From Arthrinium phaeospermum (Eukaryota > Ascomycota > Sordariomycetes > Amphisphaeriales > Apiosporaceae), in assembly GCA_006503535.1 (NCBI GenBank), contig QYRS01000001.1, positions 496,001 through 560,000 of the forward strand: a stretch of 64,000 nt of DNA, given 5' to 3'. This document shows positions 60,245 to 64,000 of the stretch, in pieces. The stretch's first letter is position 1; each line of letters opens with the position of its first letter. A program made the position numbers and the translations under genes. The notes beneath the pieces were generated by a model, which saw nothing but the letters and a program-made list of their open reading frames with translations, made no database searches and was not told where the DNA came from.

Positions 60245-60629
60245 CTAGGCCTCGAACGCGGCCGCCTCCTTGCTGATCTTCTTGCAGATCAGGTCATGTT
60301 TACTCGTGCAAGTGCAGAACTCGTTGCTCTTGCAGACGTTGCGGACCGCCCATTTCCCATTCACACATTGAAGCTACGTACGCATTTAAGAGATTAGAAG
60401 TCAAGGACTAGGGGTTAAGGTCGATACGTCCCCAGTGACAAGGACTACTAAGATAGGGGGAAGGGGGGTCACTTACGACGTTCTTGTCGTTGTTGGCGCC
60501 GCAACAATGCGGGCCGTTGGCATCGTACCCGCAGCGGTCCCCGATGTGGCAGTAGGTGCCGGGGCAGACGTCGCTGGCAGCCACAAGGCTGGTGGTGGCG
60601 AGGAGCAGGACGGCGTTGAAGAAGCGCAT
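60245..60629 (-). CDS. Small secreted cysteine-rich protein (paralog 2), 2 exons
   Basis: Minus-strand exons 60629-60477 and 60373-60245 (gtaagt...cgtag, phase 0) give 93 residues. The signal peptide is MRFFNAVLLLATTSLVAA. The mature part has ten cysteines at the same relative positions as paralog 1, with shared DVCPGTYC, NGPHCCGANN, NVLQC, RNVC, EFCTC and HDLIC blocks. Exon 2 has the same length (129 nt) as in paralog 1, and the intron falls after the same Val codon. The signal peptide and the N-terminal cysteine block are the most conserved. The tail differs (acidic/Ala versus Arg/Phe). It is exported, and its function is unknown. Confidence 0.85.
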
Positions 60630-60754
60630 GGTGGCGGATCGTGTTGCTGTTGTTGTTGCTTGTGGTTGGATCCGGGCCGCGAAGTCAAGAAGCAAAGGAA
60701 GATGGGTAAGAGACAGGTCGTTCATCACCACGAGTTGCTGAGGCACTGAGCGGC

Positions 60755-60760
60755 TTTATA
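60755..60760 (-). promoter_or_regulatory. TATA box (tataaa)
   Basis: On the minus strand TATAAA lies 131 bp before the start codon, with flanks gagcatataaa-gccgctc matching the paralog's TATA region. Confidence 0.55.
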
Positions 60761-60788
60761 TGCTCGCGGGCATCGCGGGCCAGACCCT

Positions 60789-60806
60789 TCTCTCTCTCTC
60801 TCTCTT
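60789..60806. repeat. (tc)n microsatellite
   Basis: About nine tc dinucleotides upstream of the secreted protein gene. Confidence 0.7.
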
Positions 60807-62663
60807 TTCCCTTCTGTTCGCTGCACCATGGACACACCGTGACCGGTCACTTTTCATCGTGGGATCTTGATAGGTGGATGTATATGGTGGCTAAGATGAA
60901 ACAGTCGTGTGCTTCCCCGGGTGCGTCTACGAAAGGACCGCGCAGAGGACTGTCCAAGTCCTTCTCATCCTCCTCTGCGCACCCAGTTCGCCACAGACAT
61001 ACACCTCTTCACCCAAGGCTGGGCCTTGCAGCGAATGTCATCATGATGACTTCCAGCAGCAGTTGGAAGGGCTGCTTGACCGAACTGCCAATAACAGCGG
61101 GAAGAAACGGTGTGGTTCGGAGTCGAAGAGCTGTGTCGTGGCTGAAGTCCTGCATCAAATCGTTTCACGGCGCGCGGGGTAAGGCGTTCTCCTATCCAGC
61201 CTTGTCAAGACACGAAGGATCGACAAGCTGAAAGGATTTGATGGCGGCAACGTTCACCTGTGGTGTCCTCTCACCCAAGGTCTCGGTGTGCGTCCCCTCT
61301 TTCCTTCTCATGATGGTTGATTCCACGCTGGATTCTGTCTGACCAGGGCATTCACGAAGGCCAATGTGTGACGAGCCAGCTGGAAGACTTCGTGAACCAG
61401 GTGAAGTACGCGCTGTTGGGGACTCAAACTCATCCACACGTAGCGGTTCCCAATAGTTATCAAACAGCTTCCTCCCTGCCTGTTGGATTTCCTGTTGGAT
61501 CTGGTGAGTGTATCGTGTGTGTCTCACAAACGAGACTCAAAGGCCCCTTGAGCCCGTGACTGCGTGAGATTCCATGTAGAGTGAGAAGGATTGCACAAGC
61601 TGACCAGCATGTCAGCAGCCAGGCCACGGGGCTTACTTATTTATATGAGAATCCAACTCGCCCGCATTGATCGACACCCGAATCATGGAGTTGATAGGCC
61701 CGGCCAATACCGCCACGGGAGCGACGTGGTTCTTTCTTATGGAGAAGCTTTGGGAAACGCCGCCACATCCTTCAGTGAAGAGAGATCCTGTGGACAAGGA
61801 CCGCCGACCCTCCGCCAGTCTCGTTGGACATTGGCTCCCGGGTCTATGCTGTCATCATTGCTGTGATACCATCTCGGATACGATATAGCGATAGATCCAG
61901 GTGAGGCGATGCGACTTGTCCGCCCAAGTTGTTCTTCTTGACTGCCAATCGGGCTGGACTCGGCTTTCGCTCAACTTCCATCCTCCCTCCGTGTGGGAAG
62001 CGCTGCAAGGGAAACTTCCGGGACAATCAATGCGGCGGCCCCCGAGAGCCCTCATCAATTCCTAACCCATTTTACCCCCATCCCCAAACCAGATTGGGTA
62101 GGTCGTCATCCTCCAGTGGGCACTGCGATGTCGTTGAAGGCGGGCAGACGGACTTAAGTCCGTGCCAGAAAGTGCGAAAAGGGTGGAGAAGGGTCCATTA
62201 GGTTAGTGGCCTGCACGCACGCTTAGCTTGCCAACACAGCTCTGGCGGGGTTCGCGGACAACTGGCGGAGATAGCATGCGGCTGAGGTCCGGATATATCC
62301 ATCGCAAAAAGAGCGACCGGACTTTTGAGTCGCGATCTTGACCTAGGAATTCTAGGAGTAGTCGCGACACAGTTTGGAGAGGAGGAAATGGGGTCTAGAA
62401 TAGCCAGAGTCATAATGGTATAACTCATCTGCATGGGGAGAAAGAAGCCGCAGGTCAACTGATCGTCATATATAAGACGAGCAACGCCCGCTGCCATTAT
62501 AACCATCATATCGAGCATCACCACCATCTCTCTCAAGCCTGATCAAGAAGATATACTCAAAACGAATCATCGTTGTTGATAATACATCTATTGGCATTGC
62601 GACGTACCTTATCTTCATCTCCAAAACCCCACATACGCACGCCTTCACTTGGAAAAGTCCATC

Positions 62664-63798
62664 ATGCCCCAAATCACCGGCAAAGAAATCGGCCCCATCG
62701 GCTACGGCATGATGGGACTGGCGATCAAGCCCGACCAAGCCTTCGAGGCGCTGGACTCGGCCCTGGAGCAGGGCTGCAACTTCTGGAACGGGGGCGAGTT
62801 CTACGGGCCCCCGGACGGGAACTCCCTGGCGCTCCTAGAAAAGTACCTGGCCGCGCGCCCCGAGGGGACCGCGGACAAGATCGTGCTGTCAGTGAAGGGG
62901 TGTTTCTCGGCCGCCACCATGACGACCGACTGCAGCCCCGAGGCGGTCCGCCGCAGCATCGACGGGTGCCTCGCCCAGCTCAAGGGCCGCAAGACCAAGA
63001 TCGACATTTTCCAGTGCGCCCGCCGCGACCCCAACGTCCCGCTTGAGGTCACCCTTGGCGTCATTGAGAACGAGTACGTCAAGACGGGTAAGGTCGGCGG
63101 CATCGGCCTGAGCGAGGTGCGCGCCGAGACTATTCACGAGGCGGTCAAGGTGGCTACCATCGCCGCAGTTGAGGTTGAGCTGTCGCTGTAAGTTAATGTC
63201 CTTGATGTGTCCACCTACCTCGAAACAGTGATCCCAGCAGATCAGCAACCCTTGATCACCTCCTCAACGCAATCCCTAGTAAACTGATAACTAACGAAGC
63301 TGCAGCTGGTCAACCGACATCCTCACCAACGGTGTGGCTGCCGCGTGCGCGCAGTACGGCATCCCCATCGTGGCATACTCACCCGTGGGGCGTGGCCTGC
63401 TGTCAGGCCAATATCAGTCGTGGGCGGACGTGGAGAAGGCCGCAGAGACGAGCCCCGTGGTGAAGATGTCGCCCCGGTTTGCGAAGGAGAACTTCAACAC
63501 CAACCTGGAACTGGTGCGCCGCGTCAAGACCATCGCCGACGCGAAAGGGTGCACCCCAGCGCAGCTGGCCATCAACTGGACTCGGGCTCTGCACCAGTTC
63601 TCGTCGTCGCTGAAGCAGGCGATGCCGGCAGGGGCTATTGTCGTGCCCATCCCCGGCTCGTCGTTGCCCGAGCGTGTGGTCGAGAACTCATCCGTGATTG
63701 AGCTGTCGGAGGACGAGATGAAGCAGATTGACGAGGTCCTCGACAAGTTCGTGCCGGCTGGGGACAGATACCCGAGCTCGGTCCCAACCAATACCTAG
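62664..63798 (+). CDS. Aldo-keto reductase (pyridoxal-reductase/YakC-like), 2 exons
   Basis: Exons 62664-63187 and 63306-63798 (gtaagt...gcag, in phase) give 338 residues. The start ATG (MPQITGKEIGPIGYG) fits the usual AKR N-terminus G-x-I-G-Y-G-x-M-G-L. The catalytic tetrad is mostly visible: the Asp segment replaced by WNGGEFYG with the active Tyr, Lys in KIVLSVKG, and the IDIFQCARRDP segment that takes the place of the canonical His. The NADPH-binding end is present as GAIVVPIPGSSLPERVVEN. This arrangement matches the fungal Plr1-like group that reduces pyridoxal or other aldehydes with NADPH. The exact substrate is not assignable. Protein length is normal for the family. Confidence 0.88.
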
Positions 63799-64000
63799 AT
63801 GAGTAACAGGGGATGAGCCGAGCGGGTAGGGCGCGAGAGAAGGGGAAGTGTGCGCGGTATTGGGCGATTGAGCTGGTATATAGCGCAGGCAGATCGCAAT
63901 TGTATGATAACCCTCCTCCTACAAAACCCCCATTATGACATCAAGTCAATACATGGAAACGCCACAAGTGTCCATGTTGCTAGTACTGTGTGGTCTCGGA
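63799..64000. other. Window end, 3' flank
   Basis: 202 bp after the reductase stop. No feature seen. Confidence 0.4.

Larger units (their letters stand above)
60630..62663. promoter_or_regulatory. Divergent upstream region (secreted protein / aldo-keto reductase)
   Basis: 2 kb between two divergent genes. The first 330 bp next to the secreted protein contain the blocks shared with the 36.2-36.4 kb promoter, including TATAAA at 60755-60760 (minus strand) and a (tc)n tract at about 60789-60806. The rest holds only short domain-free frames. Confidence 0.5.

Overview
The window looks like chromosomal DNA of a filamentous ascomycete (Pezizomycotina). The reasons are many short GT-AG introns (about 50-140 bp), two HET-domain genes, a NACHT/ankyrin-type gene, a PTH11/rhodopsin-domain membrane protein and small secreted cysteine-rich proteins. 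I see no rRNA, convincing tRNA, CRISPR array or intact transposon. Exon boundaries were set by hand from splice consensus and reading phase.

Layout. 0-36 kb is gene-rich with an accessory/incompatibility flavour. It holds the 3' end of a NACHT-ankyrin-like gene, a rhodopsin-domain membrane protein (6 exons), and a 1376-residue AAA+ ATPase with a glutamine-rich tail (minus strand). Next come a tandem pair of paralogous STAND-like proteins that share an NTPase-like C-terminal domain with no visible P-loop, and a type I Baeyer-Villiger-like FAD monooxygenase (minus). A HET-domain gene then converges, with a 12 bp gap, on a proteinase-K-like subtilase (9 exons, minus). After about 5.5 kb without a supported gene come a 9-exon polytopic membrane protein, a single-pass cysteine-rich cell-surface protein, a second HET gene, a cupin and a small uncertain gene.

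36-52 kb starts with a 95-residue secreted cysteine-rich protein and a 4.7 kb non-coding stretch. It then holds a Mep/Amt ammonium transporter, an acidic hypothetical protein, a GNAT-like acetyltransferase, a hotdog thioesterase-like protein, a protein-kinase-like gene and a minus-strand membrane protein. Four of these genes (transporter, GNAT, kinase-like, minus-strand membrane protein) carry apparent frame changes that nearly all look like one missing base, mostly in G, C or T runs. This points to either homopolymer under-calling in the assembly or local gene decay. A near-identical 109/110 bp tandem duplication lies just beyond.

52-64 kb is mostly housekeeping: DCP1 (mRNA decapping) divergent from an OCRL/INPP5-like inositol polyphosphate 5-phosphatase, then a paralog of the 36.5 kb secreted protein (minus) and an aldo-keto reductase. 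The two secreted paralogs share intron position and phase, ten cysteines, and recognisable blocks of promoter sequence.

The most interesting biology is (i) the P-loop-less STAND-like pair in a neighbourhood with NACHT-ankyrin and HET genes, a candidate self/non-self recognition island, and (ii) the dispersed secreted-protein pair with conserved promoters. Both readings are inference.
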